A DNA stretch of 64,000 bases from Hyphomicrobiales bacterium. GTDB taxonomy: Bacteria; Pseudomonadota; Alphaproteobacteria; Rhizobiales; RI-29. Location of the stretch: the NCBI GenBank assembly GCA_016125495.1, contig WGLQ01000004.1, forward strand, positions 248,001 through 312,000. Direction: 5' to 3'. The position numbers and the translations under genes are program-made. The notes beneath the pieces are model-generated. The model did no database searches. It was given only the letters and a program-made list of their open reading frames with translations, and was not told where the DNA came from. Below are positions 19,565 through 27,998 of this stretch, piece by piece (the stretch's first letter is position 1; each line of letters opens with the position of its first letter).

Positions 19565-20161
19565 TCAGATGCCGTCGCACATGCCGGCGACGTAGTCCCA
19601 GTTCACCAGCTTGTCGAACCAGGCTTCGAGATACTTCGGCCGGGCATTGCGATAATCGATGTAATAGGAATGCTCCCAGACGTCACAGCCGAGGATCGGA
19701 TCGGCGCCGTGCATCAGCGGGTTCTCACCGTTCGGGGTCTTCATGACGACCAGCGCGCCGTTCTTGACCGCGAGCCAAGCCCAGCCGGAGCCGAACTGCG
19801 TGACGCCGGCGTTGATGAAGTCGGCACGCACCTTGTCGTAGCCGCCGTAACCGGCAACCAGCTTCTCGACCTTGCCCGGCAGCTTGCTGCCACCACCGTT
19901 CGGCTTCATCCAGTTCCAGAAGTGCAGGTGGTTGTAGTGCTGGCCGGCGTTGTTGACGAGCCCGGCGTTCTTCTCCGCGAACGCCTTGCGGCAGATCTTG
20001 CTGAGCGAGAGCTGGGCGTAGTCGGTCCCGGCGGCCAGCTTGTTGCCGTTCTCGACGTAGGCGTTGTGGTGCTTGTCGTGGTGGAACTCGAGCGTCTCGC
20101 GCGACATGTGCGGTGCGAGCGCGTCGTAGGCGTAGGGCAGCGGGGGGAGCGCGAAGGCCAT
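19565..20161 (-). CDS. sodB: Superoxide dismutase, Fe type (possibly Fe/Mn)
   Basis: It disproportionates superoxide to oxygen and hydrogen peroxide in the cytoplasm. The 198-residue protein has all four metal ligands (His27, His78, Asp160, His164). The active-site Gln lies in the N-terminal half (Gln74 in NAGQHYNH), the position used by iron enzymes, and the later segment reads TQFGSGWAWL, also Fe-type. The ATG at 20161 has GGAG seven bases upstream; a 13-residue extension is unlikely. It is a single gene with its own terminator at 19497-19527. Confidence 0.94.
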   Translation of the reverse strand: MAFALPPLPYAYDALAPHMSRETLEFHHDKHHNAYVENGNKLAAGTDYAQLSLSKICRKAFAEKNAGLVNNAGQHYNHLHFWNWMKPNGGGSKLPGKVEKLVAGYGGYDKVRADFINAGVTQFGSGWAWLAVKNGALVVMKTPNGENPLMHGADPILGCDVWEHSYYIDYRNARPKYLEAWFDKLVNWDYVAGMCDGI

Positions 20162-20311
20162 CTTGCTTCTCCGGCGTTGCTGGATGTTGGTGATGAGCAT
20201 CGAAAGTCAGCGGGACGGTAGCTGCTCGCCGGCCGAGGCACAAGCGGACGCCACCCCGATGGGTTGCACGCCGGGTCTTCCCACATTCGCCGCCTCGGGC
20301 GCTCGCCGGGG

Positions 20312-21313
20312 CTAACGTTCGGTGAGGTTGCGCTCGCGCCAGAGTGCGGCCTCGCGTTCGGCGGCGCCGCGTTCGGCCTCGTTGAGGCGCATCAAGTAGC
20401 GATCGAGGGAGGGGTCCGTTGCGCCCCGCGCCCGCGCGAGGAGATACCATTTGGCGGCTTGGACGATGTCGGGCTCGACGATGTCGCCATAGGCATAGAG
20501 GCGGGCCAGCCGTGCCTGCGCCGGAGCGCTGCCAGCTTCCGCCGAGGCCGTCAGGTAGCGCACGGCCTTGGGCAAATCCTTGGCCACGCCCTCGCCCTTG
20601 GAGAGCATGATTGCGTATTCGAGCTGTGCTTCCGGCAAGCCGCGATCGGCTGCCCGCGCGATCCAGTAGGCGGCCCGCTCGGCACTCTTTTCGACGCCTT
20701 CGCCGCTGAGATAGAGGGCGCCGAGATCGTATTGTGCCGCCGCGTGGCGCTGCATGGCGGCCTTCTCCAGCCAGTGAGCCGCCGCCGCCATGTCGAGCGC
20801 ACGCCCGTTGCCGCTCGCATGCAAGAGCGCGAGATTGTATTGCGCCTCCGCGATCCCCGCCTCGGCCGCCTCTGCAAAGAGACTGCCGGCCACGTCGTGG
20901 TCACGCGCGACACCCTGGCCGCGCACCAGCAGCATGGCGAGCGCGAACTTGGCGTTGACGTCGCCCCGTTTCGTGCCCTCGACGTAGTAGCCCGCCGCCT
21001 TCTCGAAATTCTGGGCAATGCCGAGCCCCTCCTCGTGCAGCCGACCGAGAAGCGTGAAGGCGGCGGCCTCGCCGCGCGCCGCCGCCGCCTCGGCTTGCGC
21101 GCGCGCGGCCAGATAACGGCCTTCATCGAACGCCGCAAAGGCCGGGTCCGCGATGGTCGCCGGTTGCTGCTGATCGGACCCGGTCCGCGTTACGTTGGCG
21201 GTCGGCACGGGCGGCTCGGCCGCCGACGCCCGCGGGCAGAACGGCCACCCGGCGAGGCTCGCAGCGAGTGTGCCGGTCAGCGCGGCTGCCGCGATGGAGA
21301 GCCGCCGCATCAT
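20312..21313 (-). CDS. Secreted Sel1-repeat (SLR/TPR-like) protein
   Basis: The 333-residue protein has an N-terminal signal peptide (MMRRLSIAAAALTGTLAASL, cleavage probably after ASAAE) and about six Sel1 repeats between residues 75 and 300, each with the A-x-x-x-LG-x-LY-x-x-G-x-GV pattern (for example YDLGALYLSGEGVEKS). Sel1 solenoids are protein-interaction scaffolds, often periplasmic. Its ATG overlaps the stop of the upstream ThiE-like gene by four bases (ATGA), showing translational coupling. The function is unknown. Confidence 0.85.
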   Translation of the reverse strand: MMRRLSIAAAALTGTLAASLAGWPFCPRASAAEPPVPTANVTRTGSDQQQPATIADPAFAAFDEGRYLAARAQAEAAAARGEAAAFTLLGRLHEEGLGIAQNFEKAAGYYVEGTKRGDVNAKFALAMLLVRGQGVARDHDVAGSLFAEAAEAGIAEAQYNLALLHASGNGRALDMAAAAHWLEKAAMQRHAAAQYDLGALYLSGEGVEKSAERAAYWIARAADRGLPEAQLEYAIMLSKGEGVAKDLPKAVRYLTASAEAGSAPAQARLARLYAYGDIVEPDIVQAAKWYLLARARGATDPSLDRYLMRLNEAERGAAEREAALWRERNLTER

Positions 21314-22038
21314 CCGCTCATATCGTCGATGGCGCCTTGGACGGCCCTGAGGAACGCCTCCGATTGCGCGCTCTGCGTGGCCGGTAGCCGCAGCGCGAGG
21401 AAGTCCGCGCCGGCCTCGAGCGCCTCGCCGGCTTCAGCGACCGTCGTCACGTCCCAGGCCACCACCGGCACCTGGAAGAGGTCCGACCACCAGGCGATCA
21501 TGCGCTCGTCGGGCATCGGCTCCCCGCCGTCGCCGTCCGCCCGGGTAGGCTGGCCGGAGTCTTCGCCGACATCCTCGGACTCCGTGCGCACCCACGCATC
21601 GACCCGAAAGGCGATGTAGTCGGCTCCTTCCTCGGCGAGCGTCATAGCGAGATCGCGCGTCTCACCGACGAGACAACCGACGACGCCGTCCCGCCCGACC
21701 CGCGCCCGCGCCGCCCGGTAATGCGCAAGCGCGACTTCTGGATCGAGATCGATGGCCGAAAGATCGAGGTGCACGCCATCCGCTGCGCTCGCCTCGAAGC
21801 CCTGCAGATTCGCAGGGTCGCTCGCCGGCACCGCAAGCAGCACTGCCGCACCGCCCGCCTGCAAATCGCCGATCCGATCCGGCTCGACCGGCGTCGTCAG
21901 TCCGCCGTCGCCTGCGTCCAGCAGCACGCAGGCGACGTCCAGCGTCCGCAGCAGGTCCGCGAGCCGCTCGTCGTTCGCGGGCGCGGCCGCTCCCGACAGC
22001 AGCAAATACAACCTCGGGGGTTGCGGATTGTCGTCCAT
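21310..22038 (-). CDS. ThiE/TenI-like TIM-barrel protein, probably not a true thiamine-phosphate synthase
   Basis: The 242-residue protein (MDDNPQPPRLYLLL) has the strand-helix rhythm of a thiamine-phosphate synthase barrel: LYLLLSG, VACVLLDAGDG, AVLLAVPASD, GVHLDLSA, VVGCLVGETRDLA and GADFLALRLP. The diphosphate-binding and pyrimidine-binding signatures of active ThiE are not evident, and an acidic insertion sits around residues 160-185. The ATG at 22038 has GGAG nine bases upstream; the longer frame opens at TTG 22059. It is coupled to the Sel1 gene and 183 bp downstream of the aldolase gene. Function is uncertain. Confidence 0.65.
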   Translation of the reverse strand: MDDNPQPPRLYLLLSGAAAPANDERLADLLRTLDVACVLLDAGDGGLTTPVEPDRIGDLQAGGAAVLLAVPASDPANLQGFEASAADGVHLDLSAIDLDPEVALAHYRAARARVGRDGVVGCLVGETRDLAMTLAEEGADYIAFRVDAWVRTESEDVGEDSGQPTRADGDGGEPMPDERMIAWWSDLFQVPVVAWDVTTVAEAGEALEAGADFLALRLPATQSAQSEAFLRAVQGAIDDMSG

Positions 22039-22221
22039 CGCTCGCTGCTCCGGTCGCAAATGATGGCATCATTTCCGGCGATCTGCCATCGCCGGCCGGT
22101 CACCTGCCGTCCCTATTGGCCGCCAGATGGACGAAACGATGACACCGGGCGAGCGGTCACTGACCCAGCCCGGCGTCCCTCATGCCACTTGCCGTTCGTC
22201 GCCGGGCGGCGCCTGGCCCCC

Positions 22222-23280
22222 TCAGGCGGCCTTTTCGAGACCCGACGACCACTTGCCCGCCGCCGCCAGACCGTTCATGCGCGCGCGGTGCGAGAACGCG
22301 GCCTGACCGGCGCCGACGTTTGCCGACTTGCCACCCCAGGCCTTCAGCGCGGCCGCCTGCAGCGCGCGGCCGTAGGAGAACGTCAGCTTCCAGGGCAGCC
22401 CCCCGAGCGCGTTCATGGCCGAGAGGTGGGCTGTCGCCTCCTCGTCGGACTGCCCGCCCGAGAGGAATGCGATGCCCGGCACGCTGGAAGGCACGGTCGC
22501 CTTGAGGCAGCGTACGGTCTCCTCGGCTACATCCTCGACGCGAGCCTTCTGTCCAGAGAGCTGGCCCGGCACGATCATGTTGGGCTTCAGCACGATGCCG
22601 TCGAGCGCGACGCCCGCCTCGAAGAGTTCATCGAACACGGTGTTGAGCGTCCATTCGGTGACGCGGTAGCAGGTCGCCATGTCGTGCTTGGCATCCGGCC
22701 CGTCCATCAGCACTTCGGGTTCGACGATCGGCACGATGCCCGCTTCCTGGCAGAGCGCGGAATAGCGAGCCAGAGCATGCGCGTTCGCCTTGATGCACGA
22801 CCAGCTCGGCCGCCCGCCGTCGCCGATCGTGATCACGGCGCGCCACTTGGCGAAACGCGCCCCGAGCTTGTGGTATTCCGCGAGCCGTCCGCCGAGGCCG
22901 TCGAGACCTTCGGTGATCTTTTCGCCCGAACGGCCGGCCATGTCCTTGGCGCCCGCATCCACCTTGATGCCCGGAACGGCGCCCGACGCCTTGATGATTT
23001 CGACGAGCGGCGTGCCGTCGGCGGCCTTCTGTCGCAGCGTTTCGTCGAAGAGGATCACGCCGGAGATGCAGTCGCGCATGGCGGGCGCCCGGAACAGCAT
23101 CTCGCGGTAGTCTCGCCGGTTCGCCTCGGTGCACTCGGCGCCGATCGAGTCGAACCGCTTCTTGATGGTGCCGGAGCTTTCGTCGGCGGCCAGGATGCCC
23201 TTGCCGTCGGCCACCATGGCCCTTGCTATACCGTTCAGCGTTTCGCCCATTGTCGCCATCCCGAGTTCCTGAGTTGACAT
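22222..23280 (-). CDS. fba: Fructose-bisphosphate aldolase, class I
   Basis: Class I aldolase cleaves fructose-1,6-bisphosphate through a lysine Schiff base, in glycolysis, gluconeogenesis and the Calvin cycle. The 352-residue protein has GILAADESSGTIKKRF, ARFAKWRAV (Lys145) and the Schiff-base lysine in GIVLKPNMIVPG (Lys232), and has the length of the animal-type class I family. The start is not certain: ATG 23280 has no clear ribosome site, while ATG 23259 (AGGA seven bases upstream) and 23250 would match family N-termini about as well. It belongs to the same strand block as the ThiE-like gene. Confidence 0.95.
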   Translation of the reverse strand: MSTQELGMATMGETLNGIARAMVADGKGILAADESSGTIKKRFDSIGAECTEANRRDYREMLFRAPAMRDCISGVILFDETLRQKAADGTPLVEIIKASGAVPGIKVDAGAKDMAGRSGEKITEGLDGLGGRLAEYHKLGARFAKWRAVITIGDGGRPSWSCIKANAHALARYSALCQEAGIVPIVEPEVLMDGPDAKHDMATCYRVTEWTLNTVFDELFEAGVALDGIVLKPNMIVPGQLSGQKARVEDVAEETVRCLKATVPSSVPGIAFLSGGQSDEEATAHLSAMNALGGLPWKLTFSYGRALQAAALKAWGGKSANVGAGQAAFSHRARMNGLAAAGKWSSGLEKAA

Positions 23281-23384
23281 CCGTGATTGCCGTGCGTTTT
23301 AGCGCCAACCCGGCGAGAGGGCCAGCATTCGGGCGGAAACAACGGTGGGCAATCCGGCAAGGCGGTAAACCGTCCGCTGCGCCC

Positions 23385-23918
23385 TCAGTTGGCGCTTTCG
23401 AGTCCGTTCGTTTCGCTGCGCCGCTCGAGCAGGACGACGTCGCGCCAGCGCCCCGCCATGGGCCCGCCGAGCGGGGCGGGTGCCATGCGGGCGAGCCGCA
23501 CGCGCACGCCCACCTCGCGAAAGCCGTGTGCCATGTGGAGCGTGATGCTGGCACTGTTCTCGGGGAACACCTGCGCCTGCAGCGTCCAGAACCCCGCGCC
23601 TTCCGCGTGCGCGACGAGGGCGCCCAGCAGGCCGTGCCCGATACCGCGCCCGCGTGCCGCCTCGGCGACGTAGATCGTGACTTCCGCCACCCCGCGATAG
23701 ACCGCCCGCGCCGAGACCGGCGAAAGCGCGGCAAAGCCGACGACCTCGCCCCCCTCGCCGGTCGCAACGAGGCGGGTGCCGTCGATACGCGACGTCCACC
23801 ATTTCTCGAAGGTCGGCACCGCGCTTTCGTATGTCGCGTGCCCCGTTGCGATGCCCTGCCCGTAAATCTCGAGGACGGCCGGCCCGTCCGTCTCCACCAT
23901 CGGCCTCACAGCCAGCAT
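23385..23918 (-). CDS. GNAT acetyltransferase of the phosphinothricin/methionine sulfoximine type
   Basis: The 177-residue protein starts MLAVRPMVETDGPAVLEIY and matches the Pat/Bar/MddA group: it has the motif A acetyl-CoA site (EAARGRGIGHGLLGALV), the family-typical YESAVPTFEKWW region and FPENSASITLHMAHGF. Relatives acetylate phosphinothricin or methionine sulfoximine. In most genomes the natural substrate is a toxic amino-acid analogue. GAGG eight bases upstream supports ATG 23918; the frame is open further upstream without similarity. Confidence 0.85.
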   Translation of the reverse strand: MLAVRPMVETDGPAVLEIYGQGIATGHATYESAVPTFEKWWTSRIDGTRLVATGEGGEVVGFAALSPVSARAVYRGVAEVTIYVAEAARGRGIGHGLLGALVAHAEGAGFWTLQAQVFPENSASITLHMAHGFREVGVRVRLARMAPAPLGGPMAGRWRDVVLLERRSETNGLESAN

Positions 23919-24061
23919 GTCGCGCGCCTCGCTCCAACGACCGCACCCCGATGAACCGCGGATGAACGGGCTCTGAGGGTTCCATTCATCTCGCAGATCA
24001 CGGGCCTGCCGCCAAGCGCCTGCGGGCAGCAAGCCGGGCCGGGTAACCAGGGAGATACGAG

Positions 24062-24514
24062 ATGCGTTTCTTGAGAACGATCGTCGCCGCGGCAGCCGCG
24101 ACCATGGCGGTTGCCGGAGCCAGCGCCCCCGCGTCGGCGGGCAAGATTCCGATCGTCTGGAGCACGGCCGAGAAGGTCATCAAGGTTGCCGATCTGCCGG
24201 CCACGAGCGAGTTCACGTTGAAGGACGGCACGCATCTCGATGCCGGCTATCGCTACACCACCTTTTCGGTGCTCTGGCTGCCGATCTGGGACTACGATCA
24301 CAAGTGGACCGGCTACGTTGGTCGCGACGACCAGTACGTGGAACTCTCCGAGGAAACGCTGCGCGGGCTGGCAAAGGGCGTCGGCGTGACATTGCCGGCC
24401 GCGGTCTCCCTGCCGTTCTGGGACAAGTGGGGCGGCAAATTGGCTCTGGCGCTCGGCGTTCTGGCCTTCGTCGGCTGGTGCGTCAGGGGCCGACGTGAGG
24501 AAGCGAAGGCCTGA
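24062..24514 (+). CDS. Secreted, C-terminally membrane-anchored protein, unknown function
   Basis: The 150-residue protein has a signal peptide (MRFLRTIVAAAAATMAVAG, cleavage near SASAG), a compact middle domain rich in Trp and Tyr (VLWLPIWDYDHKWTGY) and one C-terminal hydrophobic helix (LALALGVLAFVGWCV) before a charged end. It should therefore sit in the periplasm, tethered to the inner membrane. A purine-rich stretch (CAGGGAGATACG) precedes the ATG. I recognise no family. It converges on the nitrile hydratase-like operon. Confidence 0.7.
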   Translation: MRFLRTIVAAAAATMAVAGASAPASAGKIPIVWSTAEKVIKVADLPATSEFTLKDGTHLDAGYRYTTFSVLWLPIWDYDHKWTGYVGRDDQYVELSEETLRGLAKGVGVTLPAAVSLPFWDKWGGKLALALGVLAFVGWCVRGRREEAKA

Positions 24515-24598
24515 TCTCCGGGGCCGCCTTCTTCCTCGGAGCCGTCGGCTCTCGCGTGCGGTTCATGGGCTCACCGCACCGAGCGGCCGGCGGCTCCG

Positions 24599-25264
24599 CT
24601 ACGTCGTCAGGTTGGCTCCCGGGCCAGGCAACGCCGGCACCGCCGTCCCGATCAAGCAGTCGCGCGTGACGAGGCCCTCGAGGCGCTCCGGCGACCAGCC
24701 CTCGGTGCCGGGCGGGCGCAGCGGGAGGACGAAACATCTGATCTCCGCGGTCGAATCGTGCACCCGCACTTCGGTGCCCTCGGCGATGTGCGTGCCGAAT
24801 TCCGCCAATACGCCGCGCGGATCGCGTACGGTCCGGCTGCGGTAGGCGAGGCTCTTGTACCAGGCCGGCGGGATGCCGAGCAGCATCTTGGGATAGCAAG
24901 AGCAGAGCGTGCAGACGACGACGTTGTGCACCTCCGGCGTATTCTCGACCACGCGGTATTCGGCGAGCGAGCCGATGTCGACGCCCATCTCCGCGAGCGC
25001 CTCGCGGGTGCCCGAAAGGAGCCGCTCGCGATAGCCGTCATCCGTCCAGGCGCGCGCGACGACCCGAGCCCCGAGTGCCGGAGAGCGCGTGTCGATCACC
25101 TCCATCTGCGCGCGAATTTCCTCGGGGCCGACAACCCCTTTTTCCACCATCAGCTCGGCGAGCGCCGTGGCCAACACCTCGTAGGGCGTCGCCGGGCCGC
25201 GATCGTGGTCCGGCTGCGGCGGGGCGTGATGGTCATGATCTCCATGATCGTGCGCGTCGTGCAT
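24599..25264 (-). CDS. Nitrile hydratase alpha / thiocyanate hydrolase gamma-like subunit, cobalt type
   Basis: The 221-residue protein holds the metal claw VCTLCSC (118-123). The Thr in CTLCSC is the cobalt-type signature; iron enzymes have Ser. Downstream segments (PAWYKSLAYRSRTVRDPRGVLAEFG) are typical of the family. The two outer-sphere cysteines would be oxidised to sulfinic and sulfenic acids in the mature enzyme. The first 20 residues contain seven histidines interleaved with Asp, an unusual tail that could bind cobalt. The ATG at 25264 has GGAG nine bases upstream and follows the middle gene by 14 bp. Nitrile hydration and thiocyanate hydrolysis cannot be told apart by eye. Confidence 0.88.
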   Translation of the reverse strand: MHDAHDHGDHDHHAPPQPDHDRGPATPYEVLATALAELMVEKGVVGPEEIRAQMEVIDTRSPALGARVVARAWTDDGYRERLLSGTREALAEMGVDIGSLAEYRVVENTPEVHNVVVCTLCSCYPKMLLGIPPAWYKSLAYRSRTVRDPRGVLAEFGTHIAEGTEVRVHDSTAEIRCFVLPLRPPGTEGWSPERLEGLVTRDCLIGTAVPALPGPGANLTT

Positions 25265-25278
25265 GTCGATCGTCTCCG

Positions 25279-25578
25279 TCAGGCCGTCACCAGCCAATTG
25301 CCCGCGATGTCCGCCTCGAGGTGCTCGCCCTTGGGACCGACGTAGTCCGGCCAGAGGTCGTGCTGGCGAAATCGCACCTTGTAGAACACCTGCCGCGGTA
25401 GCCCGGGCTTGTGATAGGCGAGCCGCTCGGGATCGTGGAATTCACCCTGGATCGCAACGACCGTTCCGGTGTGGCCACGCAGGTAGAGCGGTGTCCGGCA
25501 ATGTCCGAGCGCCGCCCTTTCGTCGACCCGGACGCGCTCGCCGATCCGAAAACGGCCCACGGCCGCGGGCCCCGTCAC
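25279..25578 (-). CDS. Nitrile hydratase beta C-terminal-half / thiocyanate hydrolase alpha-like subunit
   Basis: The 99-residue protein corresponds to the SH3-like C-terminal half of nitrile hydratase beta: GRFRIGERVRV, a GHCRTPLYLRGHTGTVV core (in the usual subunit GHxRxPxYVRGxxG) and VRFRQHDLW. It starts at GTG 25578 within a GTGA overlap with the stop of the upstream gene, with GAGG six bases before. The longer ATG-initiated frame (25665) would run 30 codons inside the neighbour. As a free-standing half-subunit it matches the three-subunit layout of thiocyanate hydrolase and toyocamycin nitrile hydratase. Confidence 0.85.
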   Translation of the reverse strand: MTGPAAVGRFRIGERVRVDERAALGHCRTPLYLRGHTGTVVAIQGEFHDPERLAYHKPGLPRQVFYKVRFRQHDLWPDYVGPKGEHLEADIAGNWLVTA

Positions 25579-25979
25579 CGCGCGCCTCGATCGCCATCGG
25601 CCGGCACCCCGCCCGCGATCACCTCGCGCCCCGCGGCCCGCATCACGGCCGCTACCTCCGCGCATTTGGCCTCGATCTCCTCCATGGTGACGATTTCCTG
25701 CTCGATCAGCAGGTTACGGATGGCGCGCACCCATTTCTCGTAGTAGGTCGTCGCATCGTAGTCCTGCTCGCTGTAGCTCTCGATCACCCGCCGCAGCGCG
25801 TCGATCTTGAAGGCACCCTTGCGCGTCGCCAGCAGCATCAGCAGGGCATCGATCCGGCGTTCCCAGTGCGCGAGATCGTGCTCGTGCCGGTCGATCGGCC
25901 CGAAATCGAGCCCTCCGACGTCGTGCACGGCGCGCCCGCCGCTCCCCGAACGCTCGCTGTTGAACCGCTCCGTGCTCAT
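25575..25979 (-). CDS. Nitrile hydratase beta N-terminal-half / thiocyanate hydrolase beta-like subunit
   Basis: The 134-residue protein has the beta-subunit N-terminal signature HDVGGLDFGPIDRHEHD, followed by helices (ALRRVIESYSEQDY, YYEKWVRAIRNLLIEQEIVT) that match the helical part of nitrile hydratase beta. It ends where the SH3-like half would begin, and that half is encoded by the next gene in a different frame with a 4-bp overlap. The ATG at 25979 has AGGAG about nine bases upstream. It is the first gene of the three-gene operon. Nitrile hydratase activator proteins resemble this same domain, so an activator role cannot be excluded by sequence alone, but the gene order argues for a subunit. 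Confidence 0.85.
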   Translation of the reverse strand: MSTERFNSERSGSGGRAVHDVGGLDFGPIDRHEHDLAHWERRIDALLMLLATRKGAFKIDALRRVIESYSEQDYDATTYYEKWVRAIRNLLIEQEIVTMEEIEAKCAEVAAVMRAAGREVIAGGVPADGDRGAR

Positions 25980-26030
25980 GCCGGCGTGCTCCTGGTGTCG
26001 GGCAGGAATGAAATCGACCTGCGGTCATCA

Positions 26031-26068
26031 AACACCAAGAGGCGCCCCGTGCCAACTGGAGCGCCTCT
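26031..26068 (-). terminator. Probable terminator after the GAPDH gene
   Basis: AGAGGCGC (26038-26045) pairs with GCGCCTCT (26061-26068) around a 15-base loop. On the minus strand it is followed by TGGTGTTTG, a short T-rich tail. It separates gap from the nitrile hydratase-like operon 52 bp further on. Confidence 0.5.
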
Positions 26069-26107
26069 CGGCCGATCCGGACGATCGCTTTGCCCGCGGC
26101 GGCGCGC

Positions 26108-27115
26108 TCAGCCGAGCTTGCCCATTGCGACGGCCGTGTCGAGCATGCGGTTCGAGAAGCCCCATTCGTTGTCGTACCAGCTCAGCACGCGGATGAGCCG
26201 CCCGTCGACGACCTGCGTCTGCGTCGCATCGAAGGTCGAGGAGGCGGGGTTGTGGTTGAAATCGACGGAGACCAGCGGCTCCTCGGTGACCGCAAGCACG
26301 CCCTTCAGCTCGCCTTTCGCCGCTGCCGTCATCGCCGCGTTGATCTCCTTGGCCGTCGCCTGACGGGACGGAATGACCTTGAGGTCGATCATCGAGACGT
26401 TCTGCGTCGGCACACGGATGGCGGTGCCGTCGAGTTTGCCGTTGAGCGCCGGAAGCACGAGGCCGACGGCGCGCGCCGCCCCCGTCGAGGTCGGGATCAT
26501 CGAGACCGCCGCCGAGCGCGCCCGCCGCATGTCGCTGTGCGGAGCATCGAGGATGCGCTGGTCGGAAGTGTAGGCGTGCACCGTCGTCATGAAGCCCTGC
26601 TCGATACCGACCAGTTCATGAAGCACCTTGGCGACCGGCGCGAGACAGTTCGTCGTGCACGAGGCATTCGAGACGACCTTGTGCTCCGGCTTCAGCGCCT
26701 GATGGTTGACGCCGTAGACCACGGTGAGGTCGGCCCCCGTCGAAGGCGCCGAGACGAGCACGCGCTTTGCCCCCGCCTCGAGGTGGGCGACCGCCTTCAC
26801 TTTGTCGGTGAAAATACCGGTGCACTCCATGACGACATCGATGCCCATCGCACCCCACGGCGCCTCGGCCGGATTGCGCACGGTGGTGATCTTGATCGGA
26901 CCGGTCCCGACATCGATCGAGTCGCCGTCGAGCTTCACCGTTCCGTGGAATGGGCCGTGCGCTGAGTCGTAGCGAAAGAGGTGCGCCAGCGTCTCGGCCG
27001 GCGCGATGTCGTTGACGGCCACGACCTGGAGATCCTTGCGCCCGGATTCGGCGAGCGCGCGCAATATGTTGCGGCCGATGCGGCCGAAGCCGGAGATGGC
27101 GACTTTGACGGTCAT
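26108..27115 (-). CDS. gap: Glyceraldehyde-3-phosphate dehydrogenase, type I
   Basis: It oxidises glyceraldehyde-3-phosphate to 1,3-bisphosphoglycerate with NAD. The 335-residue protein has the N-terminal GFGRIGRN nucleotide fold, the catalytic Cys153 in [12 protein letters not shown], His180, and the C-terminal [13 protein letters not shown]. Asn35-Asp36 after the second strand favours NAD over NADP. The ATG at 27115 has GGAG six bases upstream; the 110-residue extension to 27445 overlaps the zapA promoter region and is not real. The divergent neighbour is zapA, a frequent alphaproteobacterial pairing around the tkt-gap locus, though tkt is absent here. Confidence 0.97.
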   Translation of the reverse strand: MTVKVAISGFGRIGRNILRALAESGRKDLQVVAVNDIAPAETLAHLFRYDSAHGPFHGTVKLDGDSIDVGTGPIKITTVRNPAEAPWGAMGIDVVMECTGIFTDKVKAVAHLEAGAKRVLVSAPSTGADLTVVYGVNHQALKPEHKVVSNASCTTNCLAPVAKVLHELVGIEQGFMTTVHAYTSDQRILDAPHSDMRRARSAAVSMIPTSTGAARAVGLVLPALNGKLDGTAIRVPTQNVSMIDLKVIPSRQATAKEINAAMTAAAKGELKGVLAVTEEPLVSVDFNHNPASSTFDATQTQVVDGRLIRVLSWYDNEWGFSNRMLDTAVAMGKLG

Positions 27116-27428
27116 GATGAGCTCCGTGGCGTGAAAGCGGGGCGCGGCGCCCGGCGGGCGCTCCCCACAGCGCGCAGGACCGTTCCAGCGGCGCCCGCGT
27201 GCTGCGGCATGCGCGGCCGATAGCGCATCGCGCGCGCTGTTTCCAGTGGCCACGCGTCGGTCGGTTGACAGCCATGTCGGCCGCGCGCATCGCGTCGCGC
27301 TGGCGTCCTGGCGCGACGGCGATTGCATGTTTGGAATGGAGCCGGCGAGCCGGCATAATCGATCGCGAGATGTCGGGTGATTCGCGGGTGCGCCTTTCGG
27401 CGCGACGGGCCGGGCGGGGATCGGGATC

Positions 27429-27935
27429 ATGACGCAGACTTCCATTCGCGTGAACGGGCGCGTCTATCGCATCGGCTGTGAGCCGGGAGGCGAGGAGCGG
27501 CTGAAGGACCTCGCCGCGATCATCGACCAGCACATCGCCACCATCACCGCGGAATTCGGTCGCCAGGCCGACGAGCGTCTTCTCTTGATGGCCGCGCTCA
27601 CCGTGGCAGACGAGTTGCTCGATGCCCGCGCACGGATCGCGGAGTTGAAGGCGGCGCTCGCCGACAGAACCGTTCCATCCCGCCAGCAGCGGCCGGAGGA
27701 CGGGCAGCCACGGGCAACCGTCGCACCGGCGGGCGCCGCGGGTCGTCACGAGGCCCCTTCGCCGTCGGGGCGTACGACCACGGGTTCGGCTGGCCCGGGC
27801 CAGTCGCCGCTGAAACCGCTCACCCTGACGACGCCGATGACCGAAGGGGATCTTTTTCCCCGCGATGAGCCGGTCGAGCTCCTCGAACTCGGTGCGGCGG
27901 TGGCCGCCGGCCGCTCCGGCAAGGCCAAAGGCTGA
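27429..27935 (+). CDS. zapA: Cell division protein ZapA
   Basis: ZapA binds FtsZ and stabilises the Z ring at midcell. The 168-residue protein has the ZapA domain in residues 1-80: [22 protein letters not shown], then [13 protein letters not shown] and a coiled-coil helix [28 protein letters not shown] (shown here only as its family pattern). The C-terminal half is Pro/Gly-rich with no similarity and is longer than in most ZapA proteins. The gene is divergent from gap, with 313 bp between the two starts; that interval shows no recognised operator or RNA. Confidence 0.9.
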   Translation: MTQTSIRVNGRVYRIGCEPGGEERLKDLAAIIDQHIATITAEFGRQADERLLLMAALTVADELLDARARIAELKAALADRTVPSRQQRPEDGQPRATVAPAGAAGRHEAPSPSGRTTTGSAGPGQSPLKPLTLTTPMTEGDLFPRDEPVELLELGAAVAAGRSGKAKG

Positions 27936-27998
27936 TCGTCTGCGCTCGCGCGGGCGTGTCACGCCGGCAGGCTCTGCAGCCGGCCGGCGCTGACTGGC

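Noticed and set aside
25579-25665. ATG-initiated longer form of the beta C-half subunit
   Set aside because: It would run 30 codons inside the upstream subunit gene and add only Arg/Gly-rich residues. The GTG in the GTGA overlap has a ribosome site.
27936-27998. 6S RNA next to zapA
   Set aside because: In many alphaproteobacteria ssrS follows zapA, but here only 63 bp separate zapA from the next gene.
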